From: Vreelandella salicampi
Lineage (GTDB): Bacteria; Pseudomonadota; Gammaproteobacteria; Pseudomonadales; Halomonadaceae
Direction of reading: 5' to 3'
Assembly: GCF_013415105.1 (NCBI RefSeq)
Contig: NZ_JACCDF010000001.1
Span: 186,001-250,000 of the forward strand
Length of the DNA: 64,000 nucleotides
Positions 26,658 through 35,784 of the stretch are shown here, one piece after another. The translations under genes were made by a program, and so were the position numbers. The notes under the pieces were generated by a model. The model saw only the letters and a program-made list of their open reading frames with translations, was not told the origin of the DNA and did not search any database. Each line of letters starts with the position of its first letter. Within the stretch, counting starts at the first letter, position 1.

Positions 26658-27623
26658 TTAGTAAGCGGCACGTACTGCCTCAATCGCAGGCGTGCCGTCA
26701 CGCGCCTCAACGCCGTCGAGCCATTCGGCCACAATTTCCAGATTGTCTTCGATCCATTCGGCAGCCACTTCATCGGCGGGGCGATCTTCGTAGCTGTAGC
26801 CGTGAACCCAAGTATTCTGATCTTCGATATCGACGACAAACTGCGACAAGAAGCGGTGCAGTTGAGGGTCTTCTTGCGCAAGGCTTGCCGGCACAATCGT
26901 CCACACGGTGCTTTCGATCTTGGCTATACCTGCATCATCAGCATCGTCCAGATAGGCCAGATCGAAGCTAACGTTCATCCAGTGCGGTTCCCAGCCAACA
27001 AAAGTGACCCATTCCTCGTTGGCCATCTTCTGCTCGGCCTGCGCCAGCATGGCCGCCGTTGAGCTTTCACGCAGATTCCAATCACCTAGCCCGGCGATAT
27101 CCGCTTCTATCGCCTCAAGAATGGCGGTGTTGATCCCGGTACCCGCTTCGATACCTTGAATTTCGCTGTCAAAGCGTTCGCTGTGAGCTTCCAGATCGGC
27201 CACCGAGGTGACGCCAGCATCGTAGACGTACTGAGGGACCACCAGCCCGGAGGTAGCACCCTGAATGTTGGAAACCAACTTTTCGACTTTATCGTCAGCC
27301 ACCAACGGCTCTACCATCTCGGTTTGTACTGGATACCAGCCACCTAGGTAAACATCGACGTCATTACGCGTAAGGCCTTCCAGGATCACACTAACGGCCA
27401 AGCCACTCTGGCGAGTGCCGTAGCCCATGGCCTCGATCAGTTGAGCAGCCACTTCCGACTTGACGGTGACCCCAGGCCATGGCGGTACGCCAAAGCGCAC
27501 CTCGTCCAGCGAGGCGACAGCAGAACCTGAACTCAGCAGCAATGCCGCCGTTAATCCGGCCGTTTTAGATAAAGTCGATTTGGATAAACTAGAGAAGATG
27601 TTCTTTCGTTGTAGCATTTTCAT
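26658..27623 (-). CDS. Carnitine/betaine-type ABC substrate-binding protein (CaiX-like)
   Basis: 321 residues. A signal peptide ends near SGSAVAS, followed by an OpuAC-type domain with VPPWPGVTVKSEVAAQLIEA, YLGGWYPVQ and FVGWEPHWMN. The aromatic residues are typical of trimethylammonium binding. It is an orphan binding protein, like CaiX, which feeds carnitine to a shared betaine permease in Pseudomonas. It follows a GlxA-type regulator on the same strand. Its promoter carries the same paired GTCGYTT sites as cdhC, which supports a carnitine role. It is related to the copy at 15237. Confidence 0.87.
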   Translation of the reverse strand: MKMLQRKNIFSSLSKSTLSKTAGLTAALLLSSGSAVASLDEVRFGVPPWPGVTVKSEVAAQLIEAMGYGTRQSGLAVSVILEGLTRNDVDVYLGGWYPVQTEMVEPLVADDKVEKLVSNIQGATSGLVVPQYVYDAGVTSVADLEAHSERFDSEIQGIEAGTGINTAILEAIEADIAGLGDWNLRESSTAAMLAQAEQKMANEEWVTFVGWEPHWMNVSFDLAYLDDADDAGIAKIESTVWTIVPASLAQEDPQLHRFLSQFVVDIEDQNTWVHGYSYEDRPADEVAAEWIEDNLEIVAEWLDGVEARDGTPAIEAVRAAY

Positions 27624-27692
27624 GCGGAGAGTCCTTTTATAACGGAAACACCTTACTCAGTTTGCCGATATCGGCCAGCGAGATACGACGCA

Positions 27693-27720
27693 AAGCGACA
27701 TTAGGCAACCAATAAACGAC
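27693..27720 (-). promoter_or_regulatory. Paired GTCGYTT half-sites, 21-bp spacing, upstream of CaiX-like gene
   Basis: On the minus strand GTCGTTT (27720-27714) and GTCGCTT (27699-27693) are spaced 21 bp, the same heptamers and spacing as before cdhC at 6625-6652. The site lies directly after the regulator's stop codon and about 70-97 bp before the binding-protein start. Confidence 0.62.
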
Positions 27721-27724
27721 ATTT

Positions 27725-28699
27725 TCACGATAATCCCGCTGGCCAGCGCGCTTCTCGCGGGGAGTAGCCAAAATGAGCGCGAAACGCACGGGCAAAGCTG
27801 GAGCTTGAGGCGAAACCACACGCGATGCCCACCGCCAGCACATCCATATCAGTCTCCGTCAGCAAACGCTTGGCACGGGTAAGCCGCAGCTGAAGGTACC
27901 AGTGCCGAGGGTTCGTCCCTAACTCGTGCTCGAAAAGTCGTTGAAGCTGACGAGATGATACACCGCTACGCTTGGCGACTTCAGCAAGCGAGAGCGGTGC
28001 CTCAAGATGGCGCTCCATCAACCCGACGGCCTCAACCAAACGACGGTTATGCGTGCCTAAACGCCGCGCCAGCGTCATACGCTGCCGGTCGCTGCGACTG
28101 CGCAGTCGCTCGTGAATCAGCTGTTCGGAAACATCAACAGCCAGTTTGGCACCATGTCGCCGGGCGATTACTTCCAGCGCCATGTCCATGGCCGCAGCCC
28201 CGCCTGCGCACGAGAAGCGCCGCTCACCCAGCTCAAACAGCTCGTCAGAGGTTTCCAGCGTCGGAAAACGCTCGCGAAAGGCCGGTAGGCTCTCCCAATG
28301 CAAGGTTACACGTTCACCTTTTAGCAGCTGTGACGCAGCGAGCAGAAAACCACCGGTATCCAACCCACCCAGTGCACAGTCGGCTTGGTCCAATCTATGT
28401 AGCCACGCGATAAGCGTGCGATTTAAGTGCGCTTCAGGCTCAAAGCCACTGCATATCGCCAGCGACGACAGCGCCAGCGTGTCTCCCATGGGCTTATCCG
28501 CCAACAGCGTCATGCCGTTGCTGGCCGTGACCGGCTCGCCATCCGGGCTAAAAAGCGTCCACGCAAATAGCGCTTTGCCGCTTATGCGGTTAGCAATACG
28601 CAGCGGTTCAACGGCTGAAAAAAACGCCATCATCGAAAAGCGCGGCAACAATAAAAAGCCAATGTTTTCAGGCCAAGGCCCGGTGTAATGCAAGCGCAT
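27725..28699 (-). CDS. GlxA-family AraC-type regulator, CdhR-like (third of three)
   Basis: 324 residues. The DJ-1/PfpI-like domain has FLLLPRFSMMAFFSAVEPLRIA and GGLDTGGFLLAASQLLKG. The AraC domain has GVSSRQLQRLFEHELGTNP and ACGFASSSSFARAFRAHFGY. It sits upstream of the CaiX-like binding protein on the same strand. In P. aeruginosa CdhR neighbours caiX-cdhCAB and activates it with carnitine. Shared 21-bp-spaced operators at cdhC and at this binding protein support the same role here, although cdhCAB is about 20 kb away. Confidence 0.85.
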   Translation of the reverse strand: MRLHYTGPWPENIGFLLLPRFSMMAFFSAVEPLRIANRISGKALFAWTLFSPDGEPVTASNGMTLLADKPMGDTLALSSLAICSGFEPEAHLNRTLIAWLHRLDQADCALGGLDTGGFLLAASQLLKGERVTLHWESLPAFRERFPTLETSDELFELGERRFSCAGGAAAMDMALEVIARRHGAKLAVDVSEQLIHERLRSRSDRQRMTLARRLGTHNRRLVEAVGLMERHLEAPLSLAEVAKRSGVSSRQLQRLFEHELGTNPRHWYLQLRLTRAKRLLTETDMDVLAVGIACGFASSSSFARAFRAHFGYSPREARWPAGLS

Positions 28700-29072
28700 C
28701 GAAAGGTCTGAAATTCCCGTTAGTGGAAGGTAGCGATCTCACTAAAGCCAAAACCAAGTATGGAAGGGAGAGGAGCAAAAAACAAAAAAGCTCGTGGCGG
28801 AGGGAATTTCCGCCACTCCTTTTATTCTCCAGCAACAAAGGAACGAATAGCAGTCTAATAAAACGGCTCGTTAAAGAACCAAAAAATTTAAGCCACTAGT
28901 TTAACGGTCGGTCGTTTAACGCATTGACCACTCGTCGCACCTCAGCAGCTCGGAAACAACGTATATCTCGCGCAAGGAGATCGGCGAACTTAGCTTTTTG
29001 CAGCGCCCGCTAGAAACTCTAAGCGGGCAAGAAACGCGTCATCTCGTTGTGGAAGGTCTCACCCGCAGTATC
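28700..29072. other. 373-bp intergenic region with terminator and possible gene relic
   Basis: It contains the promoter of the CdhR-like gene and a hairpin terminator at 28777-28816. A minus-strand stretch at about 28905-29020 reads as 37 codons without a start (AKFADLLARDIRCFRAAEV then RRVVNALNDRPLN, then stop). I do not recognise it; it may be the tail of a decayed gene. Confidence 0.4.
28777..28816 (-). terminator. Intrinsic terminator
   Basis: An 8-bp stem (gtggcgga / tccgccac) with a 7-base loop is followed on the minus strand by gagcttttttgtttttt. It is well placed to end transcripts of the dicarboxylate transporter gene. The plus strand also has a T-rich tail, so it may act both ways. 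Confidence 0.75.
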
Positions 29073-30524
29073 TCAAGTGATCAGCGCCAGCCAGGGCACG
29101 CCAATCGCTAGCCAGGCAACCAGGAACACGAGCCCGAAAATCGCCCCGAGGCGCCAATACAATGGGCCGGGTATATAGCCACTACCGTAGTACACGGGGC
29201 TAGGCCCGGTGGCGTACGGCGTGAGGATACCCATTATACCCAACGTCGGCAGCAGCATGAGTACGAACATGTGCATATCGATACCGGGTATCCCGGAAGC
29301 CGCCGCTAGCATAACCGGCAGCAGCGCTGTGGTATGGGCAGTGACACTAGCGAAGAAGTAATGCAACAGATAAAAGATGACGGTCAGCGCGATCATCGCC
29401 ATCATCGGATCGAAGTGACTGATGCGGCTACCGACCATATTGCCGAACCATTCCACGAAACCGACCTGATTGAGCCCACCAGCCAGGGCCACTAACGTGG
29501 CGAACCAGAAGAAGGTATTCCATGCCGCCTTGTTAGCGAGGATGTCGTCCCATTTGAGGATGCCCAGTATCAGCATGACGCAAATTGCGAGAATCCCTAC
29601 CAGCGACGAGGACACCACCGCACCGGCAAAGATCCACAATGCCAAGGCGGTGACCACCAGGCAGAGCAAAATGATTTCGTTACGGGACAGACCGCCAAGC
29701 TTCTCAAGTTCTCCGGCCGCCCAGTCGGATACCGCAGTCCCCGATTTGACTTCAGGCGGGCACAGCCAGTAACACAACAGTGGCGTTACCAGCAGCAGCA
29801 GGATTCCCACCGGGGCCGTGGCCATAAACCACTCCCCCCAGCCAATGCGGATGCCCGTTGAGCTTTCAGTCAGGGCGACAGCCAGCAGATTGGGCGCTAG
29901 CGCAGTCAAGAACAGCGAGCTCGTCACGCAGGTCGAAGCGATCGCCGTCCACATCAGGAAACTGCCGACACGCTTGCTGCTCGCGTCGTTCGGGTGGGAG
30001 TCATAGAGTTCAGGAAGGTTGCGAACGACCGGGTAGATGGTGCCACCGCTACGCGCGGTATTGGATGGCGTAAACGGCGCCAGCACCGCGTCGGCAAGCA
30101 TCACCGCATACCCCAGTGTCAGGGTCCGTCGCCCCATGGTCTTGACCAGCCACAGCGCGATCCGCCTCCCTAACCCAGTCTTCTCGTAGCCGAGAGCAAA
30201 CATGAAGGCGCCGAAGATTAGCCATACGACCGAGTTAGTGAAACCCGACACCGCCCAGGCAAATGCGCGCCCAGGCGAACTAAAGCCGGGTGCAGCCAAT
30301 TGCTCAGGAGAAAACAGTACCCAGGGTGCCAGCAACGCCGCCACGGCAACACCGATCAGGCCAATCACCGCCCCCGGCAATGGCTCGAAAATCAGCCCAA
30401 TAACGACGCCGAGAAAAATCGCAAAGAAATACCAAGCGTGAGGCGGCAACCCATCGGGCACGGGCAATAGCGCCACAATGATGGCCACGATCAGCGGTGC
30501 AAGCAGCTTCATTCGAGATGTCAT
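29073..30524 (-). CDS. DASS-family dicarboxylate:sodium symporter or antiporter
   Basis: 483 residues with about 12-14 hydrophobic segments. The DASS (CitT/TtdT/SLC13) features are present: an SNTARSGGTIYPV loop near residue 155, STCVTSSLFLTALAPN, and a late ASVTAHTTALLPVM and YATGPSPVYYGSGYIP. The likely substrate is a C4-dicarboxylate (fumarate, succinate, malate or tartrate). It is divergent from frdABCD with a shared FNR-type site, so a fumarate/succinate exchange role under low oxygen is a reasonable inference. Confidence 0.88.
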   Translation of the reverse strand: MTSRMKLLAPLIVAIIVALLPVPDGLPPHAWYFFAIFLGVVIGLIFEPLPGAVIGLIGVAVAALLAPWVLFSPEQLAAPGFSSPGRAFAWAVSGFTNSVVWLIFGAFMFALGYEKTGLGRRIALWLVKTMGRRTLTLGYAVMLADAVLAPFTPSNTARSGGTIYPVVRNLPELYDSHPNDASSKRVGSFLMWTAIASTCVTSSLFLTALAPNLLAVALTESSTGIRIGWGEWFMATAPVGILLLLVTPLLCYWLCPPEVKSGTAVSDWAAGELEKLGGLSRNEIILLCLVVTALALWIFAGAVVSSSLVGILAICVMLILGILKWDDILANKAAWNTFFWFATLVALAGGLNQVGFVEWFGNMVGSRISHFDPMMAMIALTVIFYLLHYFFASVTAHTTALLPVMLAAASGIPGIDMHMFVLMLLPTLGIMGILTPYATGPSPVYYGSGYIPGPLYWRLGAIFGLVFLVAWLAIGVPWLALIT

Positions 30525-30585
30525 AGTGATGCTTCCAGTTCGGCCCTTGGAATAATGAGAATAGGCTACCTAAAGGAAGTGCTAG

Positions 30586-30599
30586 TTGATCCTAATCAA
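30586..30599. promoter_or_regulatory. FNR/Anr box between dicarboxylate transporter and frdABCD
   Basis: TTGATCCTAATCAA is an exact match to the FNR consensus TTGAT(4)ATCAA. It lies 62 bp from the transporter start and about 124 bp from the frdA start, so it could switch either or both genes with oxygen. Confidence 0.85.
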
Positions 30600-30722
30600 G
30601 GTAACCCACTCTTTCCAACACCTGTTCCAGATGAAGCCTTATCCTGTTCTGAGTAGCCTACAATTTTGATGACCAGCGGTTCAGTTGATCTGATCTGGCC
30701 AGCGTCGATCACGGGGGGAGCC

Positions 30723-32507
30723 ATGCAACAACAGGATATTGACATTGTTATCGTAGGTGGCGGCGGCGCTGGCTTACGTGCCGCCATCGCCGCCGCTGAG
30801 AGTGCCCGAAAAGAGAACAGCCAGCAGCGCATTATGCTGCTCTCGAAAGTCTATCCAATGCGCTCTCACACTGTCTCGGCGGAAGGGGGCGCTGCCGCCG
30901 TCACCAGTGATGAAGATACCCTGCAAGCGCACTTTGACGATACCGTTGCCGGCGGCGACTGGCTGGCCGAACAAGGTGTCGTTGACTACTTCATTCGCCA
31001 CGCGCATCGGGAGCTGGTGCAGATGGAGCGCTGGGGCTGCCCCTGGAGTCGCAAGCCGGATGGTTCTGTGCAGGTTCGCCGCTTCGGCGGCATGAAAACG
31101 GCGCGTACTTGGTTTGCCGCCGATAAGACCGGCTTCCACATGCTCCACACCCTGTTCCAGACCTCGCTGAAGTATCCAGAAATCGAACGCCTGGACGAAT
31201 ATTTCGTGCTCGATATCGCGGTCGTCGACGGCGCGGTGGCCGGGGTCATTGCGCTTAAGATCGCGACTGGCGAACTGACCCTGCTGCGCGCCAAGTCGGT
31301 GATCCTGGCGACAGGCGGGGCGGGACGCCTGTTCCGCTTCAATACCAATGCGGGCATCGTCACCGGTGATGGCATGGCCATGGCCTTTCGTCATGGCGTT
31401 GCCCTGCGGGACATGGAGTTCGTCCAGTACCACCCGACCGGGCTGCCGGGTTCCGGCGTGTTGATTACTGAGGCCTGCCGTGGCGAAGGAGGCATCCTGG
31501 TGAACAAGGATGGCTATCGTTATCTGCAGGATTACGGGCTCGGCCCGGAAACACCGCTAGGCGAGCCGCAGAACAAATACATGGAGCTGGGGCCGCGCGA
31601 CAAGTTATCCCAAGCCTTCTGGCAGGAGCAGCAAGCGGGGCGAACCGGCAAGTTCGGCGACAGCGACGTGGTCTATCTAGACCTGCGCCACCTGGGCAAG
31701 GATTATCTGCACGAACGCCTTCCCTTCATCTGCGAACTGGCCAATGTTTTCATCAATATCGATCCGGTGAAGGAGCCCATCCCGATTCGCCCGGCGGTGC
31801 ATTACACCATGGGCGGAATAGAAACCGATGCCAATTGCGAGACCTGCATCAAAGGTCTGTATGCAGCCGGCGAGTGTGCCTCCGTGGGGCTTCACGGCGC
31901 CAACCGCCTGGGCTCAAACTCCCTTTCCGAGCTGCTGGTCTTCGGTCGCCTGGCGGGAGAACAGGCCAGCCAGCGCGCGGCAACGGTAGCCTTTGCCGAT
32001 AGCCCTGCCCTAGAGGAACAGGCCCAAGCCCAGAAGACTCGACTGGCGCAACTTTACGATGCCCAAGGCGAGGAAAACTGGGTCGAGCTCAAGCGCGAAC
32101 TCGTGTTGAGCATGGAAACCGGCTGCGGCATCTATCGAGAAGCTGAAGGGATGCAAGACACCCTTGAGACCATTCGCAATCTACAGGCGCGCTATCGCAA
32201 TATTCGCCTGCAGGACAAGAGCCAGGCCTATAACACCGAGTTGATGCAGTGCCTTGAGCTGGGCCACGGCCTGGGTATTGCCGAAGCGACTTGCCTGGGG
32301 GCGCTCGAGCGCAAGGAGTCACGCGGCGCTCACAAGCGGCTCGAGGAAAATTTTCAGCAACGTGACGATGTCAATTACCTGAAGCACAGCCAGGTCTTTT
32401 TCAACGCTGAAGGGCCAGCCCAGTTGCATTGGCAGGACGTCGATACCCATCTGTCCGCCCCCGCTGAACGCGCCTATGGCGATGCTGGCAAAGGAATCAA
32501 GCAATGA
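30723..32507 (+). CDS. frdA: Fumarate reductase flavoprotein subunit
   Basis: 594 residues. The FAD-binding N terminus is [17 protein letters not shown]. The flavin-attachment region is [13 protein letters not shown], with the histidine for covalent FAD. The catalytic region includes [21 protein letters not shown] and a late [18 protein letters not shown]. It reduces fumarate with electrons from quinol through FrdB. ATG at 30723 follows GGGGGAG and begins the family N terminus; an ATG 57 bp upstream adds unrelated residues. The gene overlaps frdB by 4 bp and opens a complete frdABCD operon. Confidence 0.95.
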   Translation: MQQQDIDIVIVGGGGAGLRAAIAAAESARKENSQQRIMLLSKVYPMRSHTVSAEGGAAAVTSDEDTLQAHFDDTVAGGDWLAEQGVVDYFIRHAHRELVQMERWGCPWSRKPDGSVQVRRFGGMKTARTWFAADKTGFHMLHTLFQTSLKYPEIERLDEYFVLDIAVVDGAVAGVIALKIATGELTLLRAKSVILATGGAGRLFRFNTNAGIVTGDGMAMAFRHGVALRDMEFVQYHPTGLPGSGVLITEACRGEGGILVNKDGYRYLQDYGLGPETPLGEPQNKYMELGPRDKLSQAFWQEQQAGRTGKFGDSDVVYLDLRHLGKDYLHERLPFICELANVFINIDPVKEPIPIRPAVHYTMGGIETDANCETCIKGLYAAGECASVGLHGANRLGSNSLSELLVFGRLAGEQASQRAATVAFADSPALEEQAQAQKTRLAQLYDAQGEENWVELKRELVLSMETGCGIYREAEGMQDTLETIRNLQARYRNIRLQDKSQAYNTELMQCLELGHGLGIAEATCLGALERKESRGAHKRLEENFQQRDDVNYLKHSQVFFNAEGPAQLHWQDVDTHLSAPAERAYGDAGKGIKQ

Positions 32508-33241
32508 TGACCAAAAAACTCAGTATCCAACGTTATCTGCCCGAGCAGGGAAACGCTCCTTATTGGCAGGACTTCGATGTGCCCTTCGACGACAGCACCT
32601 CTATTCTTGACGCGCTGAACTACGTCAAGGAAGAACTCGACGGCAGCCTGACCTATCGCTGGTCTTGCCGCATGGCGATTTGTGGCTCCTGCGGCGTGAT
32701 GATAAACAATACGCCCAAATTGGGTTGCAATAGTTTTCTGCGCGAGTACGAAGGGCCGGTGAAAATTGCTCCGCTCGCGCACTTCCCGGTGGAGAAGGAT
32801 CTGATCGTCGATATGGAGCCGTTTCTTGATCACCTCGCCGCGGTGCAGCCCTATCTCATTGATGACAGCAGGCTCATCGATGACAACGAAGAAGGCACAC
32901 AAACCTACAAGCAGACCCCGGCGCAGATGGAAAAGTACAAGCAGTTTGCCGGCTGCATCAATTGCGGCCTGTGCTATTCGGCTTGTCCACAATTTGGCCT
33001 AAACCCTGAATTCTTGGGGCCTGCCGCCTTGACGCTTGCGCATCGTTATAATCTGGATAGCCGTGACCAGGGCAAAAAGCAGCGCATGGCACAAATGAGC
33101 CGCGAGGAAGGGGTCTGGAGCTGTACGTTCGTGGGTTTCTGCTCGGCAGTCTGCCCGAAAAATGTCGACCCGGCAGCCGCAGTGAACCAGGGCAAGGTCG
33201 AGTCGGCGAAAGACATGCTGATCGGTATATTCAAAGGTTAG
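32504..33241 (+). CDS. frdB: Fumarate reductase iron-sulfur subunit
   Basis: 245 residues. The [2Fe-2S] cysteines are in [14 protein letters not shown] and a following LGCNSF. The [4Fe-4S] and [3Fe-4S] motifs are [12 protein letters not shown] and [17 protein letters not shown]. It carries electrons from the membrane quinol site to FrdA on the cytoplasmic side. It overlaps frdA by 4 bp and precedes frdC by 11 bp. Confidence 0.95.
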   Translation: MMTKKLSIQRYLPEQGNAPYWQDFDVPFDDSTSILDALNYVKEELDGSLTYRWSCRMAICGSCGVMINNTPKLGCNSFLREYEGPVKIAPLAHFPVEKDLIVDMEPFLDHLAAVQPYLIDDSRLIDDNEEGTQTYKQTPAQMEKYKQFAGCINCGLCYSACPQFGLNPEFLGPAALTLAHRYNLDSRDQGKKQRMAQMSREEGVWSCTFVGFCSAVCPKNVDPAAAVNQGKVESAKDMLIGIFKG

Positions 33242-33252
33242 AGGGCAGTGTC

Positions 33253-33648
33253 ATGGCTAAGCAAACAAGCTACTTTCCTGAACTGAAGCGTAACTGGTGG
33301 TTGAAACACCCCTACTTCAAGAAATACATGGCAAGGGAAGCGACCGTTCTACCGTTGGTTTTCTTTCTCGTTTGCCTGCTGGTGGGGTTGTTTAGCCTGC
33401 TGCAAGGAGCGGAAAGCTGGCAAGGCTGGCTGCGGTTTATGCAAAATCCGTTGGTGATCGCGGTCAATGCGTTAGCTTTTATCGCCAGCCTGTTTCACGC
33501 CTGGACGTTTTTCCAACTGTTCCCGCGCGTCATGCCATTACGGGTAGGTGGTCGCGCCCTTCCCCCGAACCTCATGGTCCTTGGACAATGGTTTGGCGTG
33601 GTAGTGGTGATGATACTGGCGGCTTGGATATTCATGAGGGGGCTGTGA
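33253..33648 (+). CDS. frdC: Fumarate reductase membrane subunit C
   Basis: 131 residues, the usual length, with three membrane helices (about residues 30-50, 65-90 and 105-128) and the family beginning YFPELKRNWWLKHPYFKKYM. It anchors the FrdAB dimer and forms the quinone site with FrdD. Its stop overlaps the frdD start (TGATG). Confidence 0.92.
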   Translation: MAKQTSYFPELKRNWWLKHPYFKKYMAREATVLPLVFFLVCLLVGLFSLLQGAESWQGWLRFMQNPLVIAVNALAFIASLFHAWTFFQLFPRVMPLRVGGRALPPNLMVLGQWFGVVVVMILAAWIFMRGL

Positions 33649-34043
33649 TGAATAAAGGTACATCGTTGAATAATGATACATCCGAGAACATGAAAAGAAG
33701 CGATGAGCCCATCTGGTGGGGCCTTTTCAGCGCTGGCGGGGTCTGCTTTGCGGTGTTCGTGCCAGCGGCGATCCTGTTTATCGCCCTACTCATCCCAGCC
33801 GGCATCATTGCGCCTGAAGCGCTGAGTTTTGATCGCGCTCGATCCATGCTTTTTAGCCTACCAGGGCTGATATTTATCGGTGTGGTGATCTGCTTGCCGC
33901 TGTTCCATGCGGCCCACCGAATCCGCCATGGCCTGCATGACCTAAAACTGGGTAAAGAGCACCTGAACAAGCGTGTCACCTATGGGGGCGCAGCCCTGCT
34001 CAGCGCCCTGGCCCTTGTCGGATTCGCTGTCGGAATTCTGTAG
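33648..34043 (+). CDS. frdD: Fumarate reductase membrane subunit D
   Basis: 131 residues with three membrane helices after a polar N-terminal tail of about 20 residues. The family stretch DEPIWWGLFSAGG and a FHAAHRIRHGLHDLK loop are visible. ATG at 33648 gives the coupled TGATG overlap with frdC. It completes the quinol:fumarate reductase. A hairpin follows the stop. Confidence 0.92.
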   Translation: MNKGTSLNNDTSENMKRSDEPIWWGLFSAGGVCFAVFVPAAILFIALLIPAGIIAPEALSFDRARSMLFSLPGLIFIGVVICLPLFHAAHRIRHGLHDLKLGKEHLNKRVTYGGAALLSALALVGFAVGIL

Positions 34044-34054
34044 CCAGGCGCTAA

Positions 34055-34078
34055 CCCCAGCCTACGGCTGGGGGCTTG
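34055..34078 (+). terminator. Hairpin terminator after frdD
   Basis: An 8-bp perfect stem (ccccagcc / ggctgggg) with a 3-base loop lies 12 bp past the frdD stop. The T tract is poor, so it may be a weak or Rho-assisted end. The convergent DUF411 gene ends just beyond. Confidence 0.55.
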
Positions 34079-34087
34079 TCACCTTGT

Positions 34088-34528
34088 TTAAAGCGTCATA
34101 AACGGCGCATCTTCCTGGTTTGTAAACGCGTATACCTCGTAAGGGGCATCTTGCGGCCCCGGCATACCCGGTGTACCAATCGGCATTCCGGCTAAACCAA
34201 TACCGTCAATATCCGGTTGTTGGTCAAACATCGCCGTTACGGCTTCCATCGGCACATGGCCTTCAATCCAATACTCCCCTAGCTCGATGGTGTGGCACGA
34301 GCCTAGGCCATAGGGCACGCCCGCTTGCAGCTTGACATTGCCCAGTTCAACGTCGTCCACAATGGCCACGTCGATACCTTGGGCTTCAAGGTGACGTGCA
34401 TAGGCATCACAGCAACCACACTGAGGATTTTTATACAGTGTTGCCTCTGCCGGCAGAGCCGCCTGGGCAGACACTGCCCCAAATAGCATGGAACCCGATA
34501 GCAAAAGCGTGGTGGTCATACGTCGCAT
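34088..34528 (-). CDS. DUF411 metal-binding protein
   Basis: 146 residues with a signal peptide cleaved near AQAALP. The DUF411 core has LYKNPQCGCCDAYARHLE, a thioredoxin-like motif with Cys-x-Cys-Cys, and SCHTIELGEYWIEGHVP. Such proteins are common in copper and silver resistance clusters and probably bind Cu in the periplasm. It lies 20 bp downstream of the Met-rich protein gene on the same strand and opens the copper region. Confidence 0.85.
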   Translation of the reverse strand: MRRMTTTLLLSGSMLFGAVSAQAALPAEATLYKNPQCGCCDAYARHLEAQGIDVAIVDDVELGNVKLQAGVPYGLGSCHTIELGEYWIEGHVPMEAVTAMFDQQPDIDGIGLAGMPIGTPGMPGPQDAPYEVYAFTNQEDAPFMTL

Positions 34529-34548
34529 AATACTTGTCTCCTTCTGCG

Positions 34549-35058
34549 CTACTCGCTGGTCAGTAAATCTTGCATTTGATTATGCAGGCGCACTTTATCG
34601 GCCATCATGTCGCCATGTAGATTGGCCATTTGACCATGCAGCGCCTTGACTTCCTCCGGATCAGGGCGCTCGGCCTGCATGATTTGCATCATTTCATCGC
34701 GCAGATTCATCATTTCACCCATCCGCTCAAGTTGGGCAGCGCGGTGCTGCTGGCGCATCTCGCGCATTGTGTTCATCTGCTGCTCGTCGAGCTTTCCGGC
34801 CATGCCTGGCATCGGCCCCATGCCACCCATCACGGGGCAAGGCATCATGCCGCCTTGACCGCCCATCATCATGCCAGGACCCATGCCGCCTTGGCCGCCC
34901 ATCATCATGCCGGACCCCATGCCGCCTTGGCCGCCCATCATCATGCCGGACCCCATGCCGCCTTGGCCTTGGTTCATACCTTGAGCGAAGGCGGCGCTAC
35001 TTGCGGCGCCGAGACTTACAGCCAGCGCGATAGCAACGATCTTCTTATGCTTAACCAT
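34549..35058 (-). CDS. Met-rich periplasmic Spy/CpxP/ZraP-like protein
   Basis: 169 residues. The signal peptide ends near AAFAQG. A Gly/Met-rich region follows with three 12-residue repeats (GMGSGMMMGGQG) and PCPVMGGMGPMPGM. The C-terminal half is helical and LTXXQ-like, as in Spy/ZraP chaperones. The methionines suit Cu(I) binding. ATG at 35058 is preferred over one five codons earlier, because the earlier one includes the GAGGAAA ribosome site. It is divergent from the cupredoxin gene. Confidence 0.82.
   Translation of the reverse strand: MVKHKKIVAIALAVSLGAASSAAFAQGMNQGQGGMGSGMMMGGQGGMGSGMMMGGQGGMGPGMMMGGQGGMMPCPVMGGMGPMPGMAGKLDEQQMNTMREMRQQHRAAQLERMGEMMNLRDEMMQIMQAERPDPEEVKALHGQMANLHGDMMADKVRLHNQMQDLLTSE
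34859..34966 (-). repeat. Three 36-bp tandem repeats in the Met-rich protein gene
   Basis: Units start at 34859, 34895 and 34931; the last two are identical and the first differs at a few positions. They encode three copies of a 12-residue Gly/Met motif, in frame, so copy number could vary without frameshift. Confidence 0.93.
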
Positions 35059-35223
35059 GGTATTTCCTCTCATCGTATTGCGGGTCGAGAAACCGCCTTT
35101 TCATATGGAAGAAGGCGGAGTTAGCTTCCGTTATAAGCCTACAACTTATAGGTAGCCCAACGGTCAAGGGAAAACAAACCCCAATATCTTAATTTTGTCA
35201 CAGGTCATTTTTTGCTCACCGTT

Positions 35224-35243
35224 TTCAGCCCTGTTTCAGGTTA
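35224..35243 (+). promoter_or_regulatory. CopR-type operator, copy A (cupredoxin-copRS promoter)
   Basis: TTCAGccctgtTTCAGGTTA is a pair of TTCAG half-sites spaced 11 bp, followed by GTTA. The same 20-bp pattern occurs at 37778 and 40501, each before a copper-related gene. The spacing fits an OmpR-family response regulator, most likely the one encoded at 35785. Confidence 0.72.
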
Positions 35244-35288
35244 GCGCGTTATAAAAACTGATCCACTTCCATAACAAGGTTGATACCC

Positions 35289-35777
35289 ATGCGTACTCAC
35301 TATCTGATACTAGGCCTACTCAGCATGTCACTTGGCACGCTTACCACCACTGCTTGGGCCAGCCTCGGGCACGGAGACAATTCAAATGAAGTCCACAATT
35401 TGGATTTTGACCGAACCATCAGCGTCGAAGCGGGCGATATGTGGTTCGAACCGGAGGAAATGACCATCGAACCCGGCGAAACCGTTCAATTTGACATCAC
35501 GAATACGGGAAACCTTGAGCATGAGTTCGTGATTGGTGATAAAGCCGCGCAAAAAGCGCACCGTGAAATGATGCAAGGAATGACTGAAGGCCACGGCCAC
35601 GGTGGTCACGATATGGCCGAAAGCGAACATGGTGGGCAGATGCCATCGGTGAGCATCAAAGCGGGGGAAACCAAGACATTGGTTTGGACAGCCCCTGAAA
35701 ACGTCGAACGCCTTGAATATGCCTGTAATATTCCAGGACACTATGAATCCGGCATGTACGGTGAAATCAACCTGTGA
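35289..35777 (+). CDS. Periplasmic cupredoxin (plastocyanin-like)
   Basis: 162 residues. A signal peptide ends near TTAWAS. The cupredoxin domain contains DMWFEPEEMTIEPGETV, NLEHEFVIGD and the copper loop YACNIPGHYESGMYG, which gives the Cys-His-Met ligands with the earlier His. A His-rich insert (HGHGHGGHD) lies mid-protein. It probably binds or shuttles periplasmic copper. ATG at 35289 is preferred over an in-frame TTG three codons upstream. The response regulator follows 7 bp later. Confidence 0.88.
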   Translation: MRTHYLILGLLSMSLGTLTTTAWASLGHGDNSNEVHNLDFDRTISVEAGDMWFEPEEMTIEPGETVQFDITNTGNLEHEFVIGDKAAQKAHREMMQGMTEGHGHGGHDMAESEHGGQMPSVSIKAGETKTLVWTAPENVERLEYACNIPGHYESGMYGEINL

Positions 35778-35784
35778 AGATGCG

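Noticed and set aside
35713-35784. Upstream extension of the copper response regulator to an ATG inside the cupredoxin gene
   Set aside because: The added residues are a shadow of the cupredoxin coding sequence; the receiver domain begins at the ATG at 35785.
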